A DNA stretch of 64,000 bases from Micromonospora nigra. Lineage in GTDB: Bacteria; Actinomycetota; Actinomycetes; Mycobacteriales; Micromonosporaceae. A program made the translations under genes and the position numbers. The number at the start of each line of letters is the position of its first letter. The first letter of the stretch is position 1. Of this stretch, positions 26,701 through 34,978 are shown in pieces. Where the stretch lies: NCBI RefSeq assembly GCF_900091585.1, contig NZ_FMHT01000003.1, forward strand, positions 1,597,501-1,661,500. The letters are read 5' to 3'. The notes under the pieces are model-generated. The model saw only the letters and a program-made list of their open reading frames with translations. It was not told the origin of the DNA and did no database searches.

Positions 26701-28124
26701 ACGTTGACCTGTTCGGGGGTCAGACCGCCCAGGTTGTCGGGCAGCGCCAGCAGGATCTGGCGGATCAGCTTCGACCGGTCGAACGTCGGTTCGGCCTGCT
26801 GGCAGGCGGCGACAGCCTCAGCGATCACCCCGGAAGGTGACCATGCCTCGGCTGGCGTCTGCCGGGTGTGCCCGCCGACGGTCTGCGCGACCCGGTGGAG
26901 GCCGCCAACAACCTTCGCGTGGAGACGTTCCGCCCACCGGTCGAGCTGTTCGGCTTTCGTCTCCCCCTCGTGCGTCTTCGCGCGGCGGGTGGCCATGCTC
27001 GCCTGGCGGCGCAGCCGGTCGATTTCCAGGGAGTTCGGGTCGCGGCCGACCTGCTCACGAAACCGGCTGATCTTCTCCGCCAACTTCTTGGTGATCTTCG
27101 CGGTTCGGGTGGAGAACATGTCCATGATTTCCTGGTCGACGCCCACCACTTCCCGTGCCGTGCCGTCGGCGCGCATCTGCCACCGCACACCCAGCTTGGT
27201 CGCCAACGCCTCTTCCATGACCCGTTCGCCGATGGTGCCCGCACCCTGCTTGTGCCGGTGGATGGCCTGACTGTCGAGGGTCCGCACCTCACCGTCGGCG
27301 CACACCACTCGATTCAAGACAGCGTTGTGAATGTGCAACTGCGGATCCAAGTCCCGGCTGGTCGTCTGGAAGAACGACGCCACCGTCCAGTCCGGGGCGT
27401 CGATCCACCGGCCGCCGCCGGCCCCGTGCCGCCCGACCCGCGAGTAGCCGGCCTGCTCGGTCATGTGCCGCAGCATCGCCTGGTTGCCTTCCCACACGGC
27501 TTCTTCGACCGCGCGACGCTTCGACGCCCACCCCTGGGCGGCCTCGTCGTCGCCGGCACGCTGTGCGTCAAGCTCCATCCGCGAATACGCAGTGTGAAGA
27601 ACGGTGACGCTCTTGACGGGTGAGAACGTCAGGTCAAGGAACGCCACCGGCTGACGCTCGGCCCGCTCCGCTTGACGCATCATCGCCGTGATGTCTTCCG
27701 GCAGCGCCCCGGTTGCGTCAACCAGTGCGTCACGCAGGGCGCGCGTCGGGTCGTCGGATGCGTCAGCGTGGTGACGCATCTCCGTGAGCCGTGATGCGTC
27801 AATGCCGTACGTCTCGGTGACGCGTTCGTTGAGGATGTCTGACGCACGGCGGTACCGGCCGGGGGCGCGGCCGAGACGGTCGGCTGACGCACGGGTGGCC
27901 GGGTCGGACCATCGTGCGTCACGCGGGTCGAGGAACTTGCCGTACAACGCCTCCATGTCGTCCACGGCGACTTCACCGGTGAGGCCGAACTTGTCGGCGC
28001 CGCCGCCCCACCATCGGCCGGGGGCTTCGCCGTCGGTGGTGGCGTCGAGGTAGTACGACTCGCGTCCGCCGGCTACTTGGCCGTACAGGTACTCGGCTGA
28101 GTGGCCGCTAGAGATCGACAACAT
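23745..28124 (-). CDS. MobF-family conjugative relaxase-helicase (TrwC/TraI type)
   Basis: 1459 aa. The N-terminal relaxase (about 1-380) begins MLSISSGHSAEYLYGQ with a Tyr candidate near residue 13, has the metal-binding His motif DPQLHIHN near residue 260, and DLTFSPVKSVTVLH. A RecD2/TraI helicase follows: Walker A APAGTGKSF (about 590), Walker B VVVDEASMVDT (about 668) and the C-terminal helicase motif VHAAQGVTVDTCHG. The last about 350 residues are Glu/Ala/Arg-rich and helical. It would nick at oriT and unwind DNA for transfer. An 11-bp inverted repeat lies in the gap upstream. Its own regulator has not been identified. Confidence 0.92.
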   Translation of the reverse strand: MLSISSGHSAEYLYGQVAGGRESYYLDATTDGEAPGRWWGGGADKFGLTGEVAVDDMEALYGKFLDPRDARWSDPATRASADRLGRAPGRYRRASDILNERVTETYGIDASRLTEMRHHADASDDPTRALRDALVDATGALPEDITAMMRQAERAERQPVAFLDLTFSPVKSVTVLHTAYSRMELDAQRAGDDEAAQGWASKRRAVEEAVWEGNQAMLRHMTEQAGYSRVGRHGAGGGRWIDAPDWTVASFFQTTSRDLDPQLHIHNAVLNRVVCADGEVRTLDSQAIHRHKQGAGTIGERVMEEALATKLGVRWQMRADGTAREVVGVDQEIMDMFSTRTAKITKKLAEKISRFREQVGRDPNSLEIDRLRRQASMATRRAKTHEGETKAEQLDRWAERLHAKVVGGLHRVAQTVGGHTRQTPAEAWSPSGVIAEAVAACQQAEPTFDRSKLIRQILLALPDNLGGLTPEQVNVIAEQLADQALSDDGLVVPVTGRQVTEEVPDELKVANGRSSYASPAGMRYAMRDHVVAEQALRRAAVRRGAHTVPAADVDAWLADDDMGRMLGDDQAAAVRSILTSGAVVSVLSAPAGTGKSFTVGAVSKALADLDGGRLFGLATSQIATEVLADDGVTAMNTTRWLAAQDRLASGKATLDDMRWALNDNDIVVVDEASMVDTDDMNRIREYVEHRKARLLLAGDPRQLASVGAGGGMEMLTDGCAQVHTLAEVRRFKAGWEADASLRLRDGDVSVLDEYDRRGRIVDCGTLDAATSSAARAYLGDTLAGLRSLVVCPTNEAASAVSATIRDQLVSLGRVTPEGVLLDGDCGNTAGVGDVVMARRNNWAHGLVNRRRYVVEEVNEDGSLRVTLEGDPAQVRTVPAAYVREHVVLGYAGTVHAAQGVTVDTCHGVTDGSMSLEGQYVAMTRGRQGNTMHVATYQEGEDTPTGETHGRGRRDASAVLGEAFDRDAEEQRAALSQGAADRERVASMHTIHEHREQAIRLVCRNRVDGWLDELAADGVISEAQRAAFAADQGTEQLSRQLRVVEQAGHDARAALRTALAAGPLDGARSVAQVVHHRISGAFKDVGLAPAPGAVDLVPDDLSEQWRDYLAELGERAEDRRRELGIQVAQEQPQWAVETLGPLPADMAERMEWEHRASQIAAYREACEFDDQAVVLPPSPGISSTEKRAAWHEAWRAAGRPEAGQEEQDLSDGALRVRVKAWQREQAWAPQFVDSEMRATGRQAAQHRQDAAVLRAQAEVEQDPVVAAQMLAEADEKAALAGMLADVEQDMELAAEARAAWFLEVAATREAAERAQAELAARGRDVGGEDDRVTADEWLAVHAEAMAAEDPHRPVTELDVVDGDQAAEREVVDAPPVVEEVAAGSTVEVDMPAGVPTAAEAAAAVAAARLALAEVADRRSAEAAHAQAEAEQEARQAAWQAEQAADAETQRQREREPDLAL

Positions 28125-28398
28125 ATCGACTGATGTCCCTTCCTCTGCCCGCCCGTAGGGCCAAGATCAAAACCTATTCGGTCGAGATGCCTAGGTGTGT
28201 ACTTCTGTGGTCCTGCTGGCTCTCGATCGACTTGGCTACTGGGTGAGGGTTTGACTGTGCTGCTCGGTGCTGACTGCTGGGCTGCTTGCTGGTGCTGGCT
28301 GGAAGTGGTGGTGGGTGTGCTGGCTGGCTTGCTGAGAGGGTTCGGGGACGGTTCCTGGTTGGCTGTCGCCTGGTCGAAACCGTCCCCGTGCTGTTGGC
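28125..28398. promoter_or_regulatory. Relaxase upstream region with inverted repeat, candidate oriT
   Basis: A 274-bp gap rich in GCTGG/TGCTGG repeats on the + strand. CGGGGACGGTT (28343-28353) pairs perfectly with AACCGTCCCCG (28378-28388) around a 24-nt loop. Inverted repeats beside a relaxase gene are typical of oriT. The repeat also lies just 11 nt past the stop of the next gene, so a terminator is the main alternative. Confidence 0.4.
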
Positions 28399-29466
28399 CT
28401 ACTGGTTGCCGTTGAGGTTGGGCTGCTGGCCGTTGACCGCCGCCCCGCGCAGCGGGGCTACCGGGTGTCCGCCCGTCTGCTGACGCGCCGCGCTGACACG
28501 CCGCTGCACCGCCCGTGGGTCAACGTCATGCTTCAACGCCGCCGCCCTCGCGCTGACCGATGCGTCATTCAGCACCTCCATGACCGCGAGCGTCATCCGT
28601 TCCTCGCGCGTCAGTGACGCGCCGTCCTCGTCCCCGTCGCCGGGATGCGTCACCTTCGTCTGCGTCACCTCGTGCGTCACGTTGACCTCGCCGGGTGCGT
28701 CACCGACCGCCGATGCGTCAGCGTCGTGCGTCACCGTGGCTTGTGCGTCAGCGGCCGGACGCCTCACCTGACGCACCGCCGGCTTGCCTGACGCGCCCGC
28801 GTCGCCGTCACTGTCCGTGTGCGTCTTCGCCCGGCGGGCTGACGCACGGGCGGCCTTCTCCTGCGCGTCACGGGCCGTCTGCTCGGCCGCCTCGCGTGCC
28901 TCAGTCTCGGCCGCCAGCCGCCGCGCGATGTCCGCCTGCGCCCGCTCCGCGTCAGCCACACGCCCCTGCGCCTCACGCACCCGCTCCGCCGCCGCCCGCT
29001 CCCGCTCGGCTGCCCGCTGCTGCGCCTCACGCACCCGCTCGGCGGCCTGCCGCGTCGCTTCCTCGGCAGCCAGCACCTCCGGGGACTTCTCGTCACGCTT
29101 GCCGTGCATCCCGAGGGTGGTCCGCATCGCGATGATCGGCGGAAGGCACTTCGCCACGATCACCACCCCCCACGGCACCTGCTCGCCGGGGGTGATGAAC
29201 ACGTGCAGCAAGCCGACGACGATCTGAGAACCGACCATCAAGGCCATGGCGATAACGAGATCCAACCTCGACCGCTGCCGGGCGGCGGCGGCCAAGTAGA
29301 CGTCCAGCGCCACCGGATACGCCCAGGCAAAGTCGCCGTAGCCGACGAGTTGGGCAAGCTTGTACTCCCCGGAGGCCGTGAGGTAGACCGCTGCGGCCAT
29401 GGCGGCGAAGCCGAGAAGGAACGTCACCCTCTTATCGCTGAACATGCCGCTGAACAGCTTCGTCAT
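28399..29466 (-). CDS. DUF2637-type membrane protein with coiled-coil and helix-turn-helix tail
   Basis: 355 aa from ATG 29466. The N-terminal about 125 residues have four hydrophobic helices, with YGDFAWAYPVALDVYLAAA characteristic of DUF2637 proteins (often annotated as spread/transfer proteins in actinomycete mobile elements). A long Glu/Arg/Ala coiled coil (about 130-235) follows, then a Thr/Asp-rich linker. A C-terminal segment (TREERMTLAVMEVLNDASVSARAAAL) resembles a DNA-binding helix-turn-helix. The layout suggests a membrane-anchored DNA-binding component of transfer. Confidence 0.75.
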   Translation of the reverse strand: MTKLFSGMFSDKRVTFLLGFAAMAAAVYLTASGEYKLAQLVGYGDFAWAYPVALDVYLAAAARQRSRLDLVIAMALMVGSQIVVGLLHVFITPGEQVPWGVVIVAKCLPPIIAMRTTLGMHGKRDEKSPEVLAAEEATRQAAERVREAQQRAAERERAAAERVREAQGRVADAERAQADIARRLAAETEAREAAEQTARDAQEKAARASARRAKTHTDSDGDAGASGKPAVRQVRRPAADAQATVTHDADASAVGDAPGEVNVTHEVTQTKVTHPGDGDEDGASLTREERMTLAVMEVLNDASVSARAAALKHDVDPRAVQRRVSAARQQTGGHPVAPLRGAAVNGQQPNLNGNQ

Positions 29467-29468
29467 CG

Positions 29469-30158
29469 TCACTCGACCTCCGTCGCGCGGGCCTTCGACT
29501 CCGCGAGCATCGCGGGAGACGGACCCGGTGCCGTCTCCCGGCCGCCCGTCTGCCACCACCAGGCCGCCAACGCATCCACCAACTCGGCCCCATGCACGCG
29601 CGGCGGCCGGTACGCCTCCGGCCGGTCAGGGGTGTGCTTGCTCAGCGAACAACCGGCCATCTCCTTGCCGATACGGCGGGCAACACCCGGCCGGTACCGG
29701 TCCACCCAGTCCATCTGCCGGGCCGCTGAACCCGTCTCCCGGTCGACCGCTGAATACCAGGCATCCCGCAGCGCCAGCAGTTCGGCCACGACCGGCGGAT
29801 GCCACGCCCAGCAGTCCGGCAGCGGCGTCGACTGCCACCGGCAGTAGACGGTGGCCAGCCAGTCCACGAACCCGCGCATCAGCCGGTCAGCCTCGTCCGG
29901 ATCCGACACCGTCAACCACGACAGGCCGGGCACCGGCCGCTGAACGTCACCGCCGTCGACCTGGCCGCCAAGCTCGCTGTCCCGCACCAGCGCCACCAAC
30001 TCTTCGGCCAGCCGGGTCGTGGCCGCCTGCGCCGCCTCAGCGGTGGCCTTCGCCGTGGCGGCGGTGTTCGCCAGCCCAGCCACGCTGGCCTGAACCCGCT
30101 GAACCTCCTTCACCACCGCCAGCATCTGGGCGCGCAGCGTCTCCTCAACGCCGCTCAC
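29469..30158 (-). CDS. DUF4913-like protein
   Basis: 229 aa. An N-terminal helical coiled-coil (about 1-65) is followed by a domain with DWLATVYCRW, LPDCWAWHPPVVAELLALRDAWY. The WxxHPxVxxxLxxLxxxW pattern resembles DUF4913 proteins seen in actinobacterial mobile elements. It is between the coupling protein and the DUF2637 protein in a tight operon (stop 2 nt from the next start). Function unknown; probably transfer-related. Confidence 0.65.
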   Translation of the reverse strand: MSGVEETLRAQMLAVVKEVQRVQASVAGLANTAATAKATAEAAQAATTRLAEELVALVRDSELGGQVDGGDVQRPVPGLSWLTVSDPDEADRLMRGFVDWLATVYCRWQSTPLPDCWAWHPPVVAELLALRDAWYSAVDRETGSAARQMDWVDRYRPGVARRIGKEMAGCSLSKHTPDRPEAYRPPRVHGAELVDALAAWWWQTGGRETAPGPSPAMLAESKARATEVE

Positions 30159-31834
30159 TTGGACACCTCCTCGGCCAGCTTCTCCGCGAACTTGGTTGCC
30201 GTGACCTGCCGACCTGCCCGCGCCATGGCCCGGCGGGCGTCACGCCTCCGCCAGATGTTCGGCGTCCGGATGATCGAGATGGGGCCGAGTCCGTACACGA
30301 CCGCGTGGAACTTCGGCAGCGCCGCAATCTGGTCCCGCGACAGCACCGGCACCTTCCGCGACGACGTGGACGTCACCTTGCCGTCTGCGTCGCGCGTCTC
30401 CGACACCTCGTCACGCAGCCCCGACAGGGCCTCCCAGTGGGCGATGTCCGCCGGATCCTTGCAGCCGGCACCGAGCAGCACCGCCGCCGCGTTGCCGAGG
30501 ATGATCCGGGCGCCCGTCTCACCCCACACCCGGTGCAGCCACGCCAGCGACTGCACCGCAATGTCCAGGACGATGCCCCGGCCGCCCATGTCGGACGTCC
30601 ACCGGTCCAGCGGACCGGGTGCCACCAGGGCGGCCTCGTCCAGGGCCAGCAGCAGCGCCGGATCCAGCCGGCCGCCCGGCATCGACTCGGCCCGCTGCGT
30701 CGCCCGGAAAGCGATCTCCGCGACCAGGGCACCCGTCAACGCCGACGTAACCCGGTTGGTGCCGCCCAGCAGGTACACGGTTCCCTGCGTGTCGAGCAGT
30801 TCGCCGACGTTGAGGGTGTCGCCGGTGACCTCCGCGTCGCCGATCGCTGCCGCCGTCGGGTTCGACAGCCACTGCAATGCCGGCATCAGGGTGGTGACGA
30901 TGGATGAGCGGGTGCGTTCGTTCTCACCGGACATGCCGAAGAACTGCCGGACCGTCTCCCGCATGGCGGCGGCTTCCGGCGCGTCATCGAGGATGCTCTC
31001 CACCTGGCGGCCCGCCTTGGTGGCCTGATCGCCGGTCGCTGACACCCACGCCAGTACCCGCGCCATCGTCAACCCGCCACGTGCGGCAGCGAACAGCAGC
31101 GGCGCGAGGATCCGCCGGGCCTGGTCGTTCCAGCCTTCCCGCTCATCGGATGAGGCTGCCGGGATCATGTCATCGGCCCGCCGCATCGCCGTTTCGATGG
31201 CCTTGCAACCGGCCAGCGGCGACCACTTCAACGTTGAGGCAACATCGCCGATACCGGCCGGGTTGAACACGTGCAGCGGCCCCCGCTTGGCGCGCATCGG
31301 CCCCGTCCAGGTGAGCAGGTCCACGCGGGTGGAGGTGACCACCGCCGGGCCGGGGTGGTCAACGATCCGGCACGCCAGTGCGGTGGTTTTACCTGACCGG
31401 GCACCGGCCACCCGCAGCACAACGTCTTCGTGGGACGCGTACAGGGTTCGGCCTCCGGACTTGCCGAGCATCGCGGCGTACTCGGTGACAGGAACCCGGA
31501 TCCGCTGCCAACGGGACATGCGGGCCAGGCTTGGCCGCAGCGCGGTAGCCCGACCGCGCATGGCGAACGATGAACTGGTTTTCAGGTGCCCGGTGAGGGA
31601 CTGAACGCCGTGGTTGCGGCGGGAGCGCCGCGACCAGCGGTTGATGTGCGAGGTCGTCGCCCGGCGGCTGGTGTGCCAGGTGACGACGCCGCCGCCGACC
31701 ATGCCGACACCTGCGGCCATGGCCGTCCAGCCGGTGAGCTGCGCGTAGTCGATGGGGAGTTGGGTGATGGCGTAGCCGGTGGACCCGGTGATGAGGCCGA
31801 TGCCGGTGACCCGTCCTGGCATGCTGCTGGCCAT
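30155..31834 (-). CDS. VirD4/TraG-like type IV coupling protein
   Basis: About 559 aa from ATG 31834 (a GTG immediately upstream overlaps the preceding stop). Two hydrophobic helices near residues 12-50, then a P-loop ATPase: Walker A GARSGKTT (about 143-150) and Walker B LLLALDEAAL (about 386-395), with QSLAWLHRVWG and the TraM-recognition-type C-terminal half. VirD4-like proteins link relaxosomes to a type IV secretion channel. Size and motifs suit a real coupling protein, but no VirB4 or other channel ATPase is present in this element. Confidence 0.85.
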   Translation of the reverse strand: MASSMPGRVTGIGLITGSTGYAITQLPIDYAQLTGWTAMAAGVGMVGGGVVTWHTSRRATTSHINRWSRRSRRNHGVQSLTGHLKTSSSFAMRGRATALRPSLARMSRWQRIRVPVTEYAAMLGKSGGRTLYASHEDVVLRVAGARSGKTTALACRIVDHPGPAVVTSTRVDLLTWTGPMRAKRGPLHVFNPAGIGDVASTLKWSPLAGCKAIETAMRRADDMIPAASSDEREGWNDQARRILAPLLFAAARGGLTMARVLAWVSATGDQATKAGRQVESILDDAPEAAAMRETVRQFFGMSGENERTRSSIVTTLMPALQWLSNPTAAAIGDAEVTGDTLNVGELLDTQGTVYLLGGTNRVTSALTGALVAEIAFRATQRAESMPGGRLDPALLLALDEAALVAPGPLDRWTSDMGGRGIVLDIAVQSLAWLHRVWGETGARIILGNAAAVLLGAGCKDPADIAHWEALSGLRDEVSETRDADGKVTSTSSRKVPVLSRDQIAALPKFHAVVYGLGPISIIRTPNIWRRRDARRAMARAGRQVTATKFAEKLAEEVSK

Positions 31835-32109
31835 CACTGGACCTCCCGCATCTGCGCGTCGCGGATGGCGGCCTGGTCGCGGAGGATCCGCTTGGCTTCC
31901 AGGTACAGCTGGGTGCCATGGGCAAGAGCCACGTCGTCGGGGATCGCACCGAACACCTGGGCGATGGTCGCGCCGGGGGTGGGGCCGAAGTCGCGGCTGG
32001 CGTGGCCGCCGACGGTGATGTACGGGCGGCCGGTGATCCGGGTGTAGAGGGCCCCGATCACGCCGCCGTTGGGGGCGAACTGCGGGGCAAGCGGGCCGAT
32101 ACGGTTCAT
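31834..32109 (-). CDS. Small hypothetical protein upstream of the coupling protein
   Basis: 91 aa from ATG 32109; its stop (31834-31836) overlaps the coupling-protein start (ATGA type). Contains GALYTRITGRPYITVGG and a helical C-terminus. Overlap chains continue through the whole set 31834-34198, implying a single polycistronic message. Confidence 0.6.
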   Translation of the reverse strand: MNRIGPLAPQFAPNGGVIGALYTRITGRPYITVGGHASRDFGPTPGATIAQVFGAIPDDVALAHGTQLYLEAKRILRDQAAIRDAQMREVQ

Positions 32110-32459
32110 CGGGCCACCGCCTCGACGTCGGCCGGGGCCGGCACGCTGACGTACGTCTTGACCACGACGTGATGCCCGGTGGACGGGTGCCGGGTCGTCC
32201 TCGCCTCGTACGGCCGGAACCAGCCGGAGGTGTGCAACTTCGACGCGATCGGGGACAGGGTCATCTCCGGGGCGGGCAGGTCCAGCCACGCCGCCCACCG
32301 CTCGACCGCCTCGGCGTCGTTGTCGCGCAGATGCAGGGTCACCTGACCGGGGTTGTGGGCGCTGTCTCCGATGGTGGTGTGCTCCGGAATGGGCAGGCCG
32401 GCGGCGACACCGTCGGCGGCGAGCTGCCAGGCGGCCTGGCGCGGGTCGGTGTCGTTCAT
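32106..32459 (-). CDS. Hypothetical protein, paralogue of the one at 33830
   Basis: 117 aa. AADGVAAGLPIP, LHLRDNDAEAVERWAAWLDLPAP and a beta-rich C-terminus (WFRPYEARTTRHPSTGHHVVVKTYV) align with the 122-aa product at 33830-34198 (TEGVATGLPVP, AVDRWATYLELPAP). So this is a duplicated family within the operon. No known domain. Confidence 0.6.
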   Translation of the reverse strand: MNDTDPRQAAWQLAADGVAAGLPIPEHTTIGDSAHNPGQVTLHLRDNDAEAVERWAAWLDLPAPEMTLSPIASKLHTSGWFRPYEARTTRHPSTGHHVVVKTYVSVPAPADVEAVAR

Positions 32460-32638
32460 CGGATCGTCTCCAAAGAAGTCAGGCGGTGCCCACGGCGGGC
32501 AACTCCGATAGCGGCGTTCTTCGTGTAGGGGCGGGGTACGCGGGGCGGCGGGGTTTCGCCCAGCTCGGCGAGCATCCGCACCAGCACATCGGCGGTGATC
32601 GGCCCGGCTGGTCGGTACACCGTCTGTAGGCGGCTCAC
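32456..32638 (-). CDS. Very small basic protein
   Basis: 60 aa from GTG 32638, overlapping the upstream stop and the downstream start (4 nt each). Pattern RPAGPITADVLVRMLAELGETPPPRVPRP followed by a basic C-terminus; probably a helix-turn-helix-sized protein. Support comes mainly from the overlaps. Confidence 0.5.
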   Translation of the reverse strand: MSRLQTVYRPAGPITADVLVRMLAELGETPPPRVPRPYTKNAAIGVARRGHRLTSLETIR

Positions 32639-33090
32639 CGGGAATCCCCGGTGGTGGTGCGGCGCACCTTGACGGGCTCGCCGATGCGGAACGGGTGGAA
32701 GTCGTCGGCGTACTGGTGGGTGCTGGTGCCGATGCGGACGGCGTCCGGCTGGCCCGGCTGCGCCCATCCGTCGACCTCGATGCCGTCGACCTGCTGCCAG
32801 TCGCCGCCGACAGCGATGTGGTCGGCGAGGCGCACCAGTTCGGCGGGCATGTCGACACCGGCCGGGCCGGCAGCGTCCAGTGCCTGGGCGCGCAGCTTCT
32901 CGGCGACGGTGAGGACGTATGCCGGGAACCCGGACTGTGACGGGATCGGGTCGCAGGTGAGGTAGACGCGAACGTCGCCGCCGGTCCGGTTGAGGTAGGG
33001 GCGGGAAACCTGGGTGTTGGGAAGCACCTGCCGGAGCAGGTCAGCGGTGGCGCTGACCTGCTCGGCGGTGCCGTTGAGGCGGATTCTCAC
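32635..33090 (-). CDS. Hypothetical protein of the transfer operon
   Basis: 151 aa, beginning MRIRLNGTAEQVSATADLLRQ with an alternating strand-helix pattern; a C-terminal segment (HPFRIGEPVKVRRT) could be a small beta domain. No family recognised. Overlaps both neighbours by 4 nt. Confidence 0.6.
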   Translation of the reverse strand: MRIRLNGTAEQVSATADLLRQVLPNTQVSRPYLNRTGGDVRVYLTCDPIPSQSGFPAYVLTVAEKLRAQALDAAGPAGVDMPAELVRLADHIAVGGDWQQVDGIEVDGWAQPGQPDAVRIGTSTHQYADDFHPFRIGEPVKVRRTTTGDSR

Positions 33091-33833
33091 TGGCCGGTTC
33101 CCTGCCGCGCGGCCCCCGCCCGGTCCTTCTTGACGATCCCGGCGGCCTCGATCAGCAGGGCACCCAGGTTCGCCACACCCTCCGGGCTCAACTCGACCGA
33201 ACCGGCGTCGAGGAACACGAACGCCTGCCCCGGCTTGCCGTCCCGGTCGCTGCGCTCGACCCGCACCACGATGGTGCTCGGTTCGGCGTCGTTCACCTTG
33301 TCGGTGACGGTGCCGACCACACCCGTGTGAAGGGTGCCGCCGCTGTCACGCAGGCAGTCGTCACACCAGTCGGGACACAGGGCACGGAATACGGGGTTCC
33401 AACGCGGATCGGCGCTCATGAGCCGGTCGGTGTAGCGCAGCACCGCCTCAGACACCCGGTCACCCAGCGAGCCGACCGGCCCGGGGGTGCCCAGAATCTC
33501 CTTGAGGTCGGCGTGCAACTGCGAATCCTCGACCTGCTCGACGTCCCGCGCCAGCGCCAAAACCCAGCGAATGTCGGCGGTGATGGCCGGATCCCGCTCC
33601 GGGTCGTCCAGCATTTCCCGCGCCCAGTCGAGCAGTTCCTTACCGGCCTCGGTCGAGGTGAACGGGCGGTGGCTGGCGATCAGGTCGGATGCCGTCCGCT
33701 GGCGGGGGATAAGCGGGGTGCGGTCGTCCACCTTCGGGTGGTTCAGCGGCGGGGGGTTGATGGCGGGGAACGTCTCGACGTTGCTGCGCCGGTCGTCGGG
33801 GGTGGACGCGGCGGCCTGCGGGGTGATGCTCAC
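33087..33833 (-). CDS. Hypothetical protein with cysteine pair
   Basis: 248 aa from GTG 33833 (longer frame upstream rejected because it overlaps the previous gene heavily). The first 50 residues are Pro/Thr-rich and likely disordered; a helical domain (70-160) is followed by CPDWCDDCLR near residue 168 (three closely spaced cysteines) and a beta-rich part. Not identified. Confidence 0.6.
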   Translation of the reverse strand: MSITPQAAASTPDDRRSNVETFPAINPPPLNHPKVDDRTPLIPRQRTASDLIASHRPFTSTEAGKELLDWAREMLDDPERDPAITADIRWVLALARDVEQVEDSQLHADLKEILGTPGPVGSLGDRVSEAVLRYTDRLMSADPRWNPVFRALCPDWCDDCLRDSGGTLHTGVVGTVTDKVNDAEPSTIVVRVERSDRDGKPGQAFVFLDAGSVELSPEGVANLGALLIEAAGIVKKDRAGAARQGTGQ

Positions 33834-34198
33834 TTGGCACCCCCGGTGGTGGCCTTGGTGATGGCGTCGGCGGTGGCTGCGGCAGCGCACCACACCGTCA
33901 CCGACCATCCGTTGAAGTTGCCGCTGCGGTGGACCTCCGCCGAGTACGTCTGCCACGGGTTGTTGCGGTCGACGTCGAAGACGTGTGCCTGCCGGGTGGG
34001 GGCGGGCAGTTCAAGGTAGGTGGCCCACCGGTCGACGGCGGCGGTGTCGTGCCGGGAGAACTGCATCGACATGCTGGTGGTGCTGCCGATGAGGATGTTG
34101 GTCGGGACCGGCAGGCCGGTGGCGACGCCTTCGGTGACGAGGGCCAGGCCGTAGGCGCGGGGGTCGGCGGTGGTGTTCTGCTCGATGGTGCTGGTCAT
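33830..34198 (-). CDS. Hypothetical protein, paralogue of the one at 32106
   Basis: 122 aa from ATG 34198. First gene of the leftward transfer chain. Shares the AxxVxxGLPxP and DRWATYLxLPAP patterns with the 117-aa product at 32106-32459. The C-terminal half differs (NGWSVTVWCAAAATADAI). Confidence 0.6.
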   Translation of the reverse strand: MTSTIEQNTTADPRAYGLALVTEGVATGLPVPTNILIGSTTSMSMQFSRHDTAAVDRWATYLELPAPTRQAHVFDVDRNNPWQTYSAEVHRSGNFNGWSVTVWCAAAATADAITKATTGGAK

Positions 34199-34318
34199 GC
34201 TCGGGTTCCTCTCCCGATGTGAGGCGCACACAGCCGACGGCCGGGGCCTCGAAGAAACAGGAAGGTGTGCGAGAGAGTCCGGGGCCGTCCGACGGTGGCC
34301 GACCCCGGACCTGACGTG

Positions 34319-34894
34319 TCAGAGGTGGCGGGCCAGCAGGGCGGTGCGCTGCGAGGCGTTGGCGGCGGCGGCGTCGAGGCGGGTCAGCTCACGCTCGCCG
34401 GCCGGCGTGATGTGCGCGTGGGAGATGTCGTACCGCTTGCCCGGCTTCATCACCAGCCGCACCAGACCCTTGCGGGCCATGGCCTTGAGGGTGGCCACCG
34501 ATGCGCGGGTGGGGCCGGCGCCACGGTCGACGCGGCCGAGGGTGGCGGCGGCGGCAAGGGCGCGGTGCTGGGTGTTGGTGACGTTGGCGAGGTGCGCCCC
34601 GGCGACCGTCGGGCGGACCTGGCGGTGGGTGCCCTGCTGGGCGATCTCGGCGAGCGTTGCGGGTGCCTGCTCGGCCTCGGCCTTGGCCAGTTCGGCGTAG
34701 AGGCGGGCGACGCTGCGGGCGATGTGCTCGGTGGGGTAGCTGCCGCAGTTGTCCTCTACGCGGTAGGTGCCCCGGTAGTAGTCGACCCGGTACGCGCCTT
34801 CGCGGACGTACTGCAAGGTGATGGTGGTGCGGCCATCCGGCGTGGTGTAGGTGATGCTTTCGCCGGGGTTGGTGAGCGCGCTGATAGCGTGCAT
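34319..34894 (-). CDS. Winged-helix-like regulator candidate at the transfer operon head
   Basis: 191 aa from ATG 34894. The N-terminal about 60 residues form a beta-rich module (TTITLQYVREGAYRVDYYRGTYRV). The C-terminal part has a helix-turn-helix pattern (TRASVATLKAMARKGLVRLV) followed by a wing-like KPGKRYDISHAHITPAG. It lies next to a dense group of TGCCACA half-sites, divergent from the gene at 35067, so it may bind them. Confidence 0.6.
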   Translation of the reverse strand: MHAISALTNPGESITYTTPDGRTTITLQYVREGAYRVDYYRGTYRVEDNCGSYPTEHIARSVARLYAELAKAEAEQAPATLAEIAQQGTHRQVRPTVAGAHLANVTNTQHRALAAAATLGRVDRGAGPTRASVATLKAMARKGLVRLVMKPGKRYDISHAHITPAGERELTRLDAAAANASQRTALLARHL

Positions 34895-34978
34895 GGCGGA
34901 CTGACTCCCTGTGCTAGCAGGTGGTTGGTCTATGGCCCTGGGTTGCGAGTGGAGTCGCTTCCTGGGGCCGCCTTGCTT

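Noticed and set aside
28197..28483. Rightward hydrophobic small frames upstream of the relaxase
   Set aside because: Leu/Trp/Cys-rich translation of GCTGG repeats; region looks non-coding and may be oriT.
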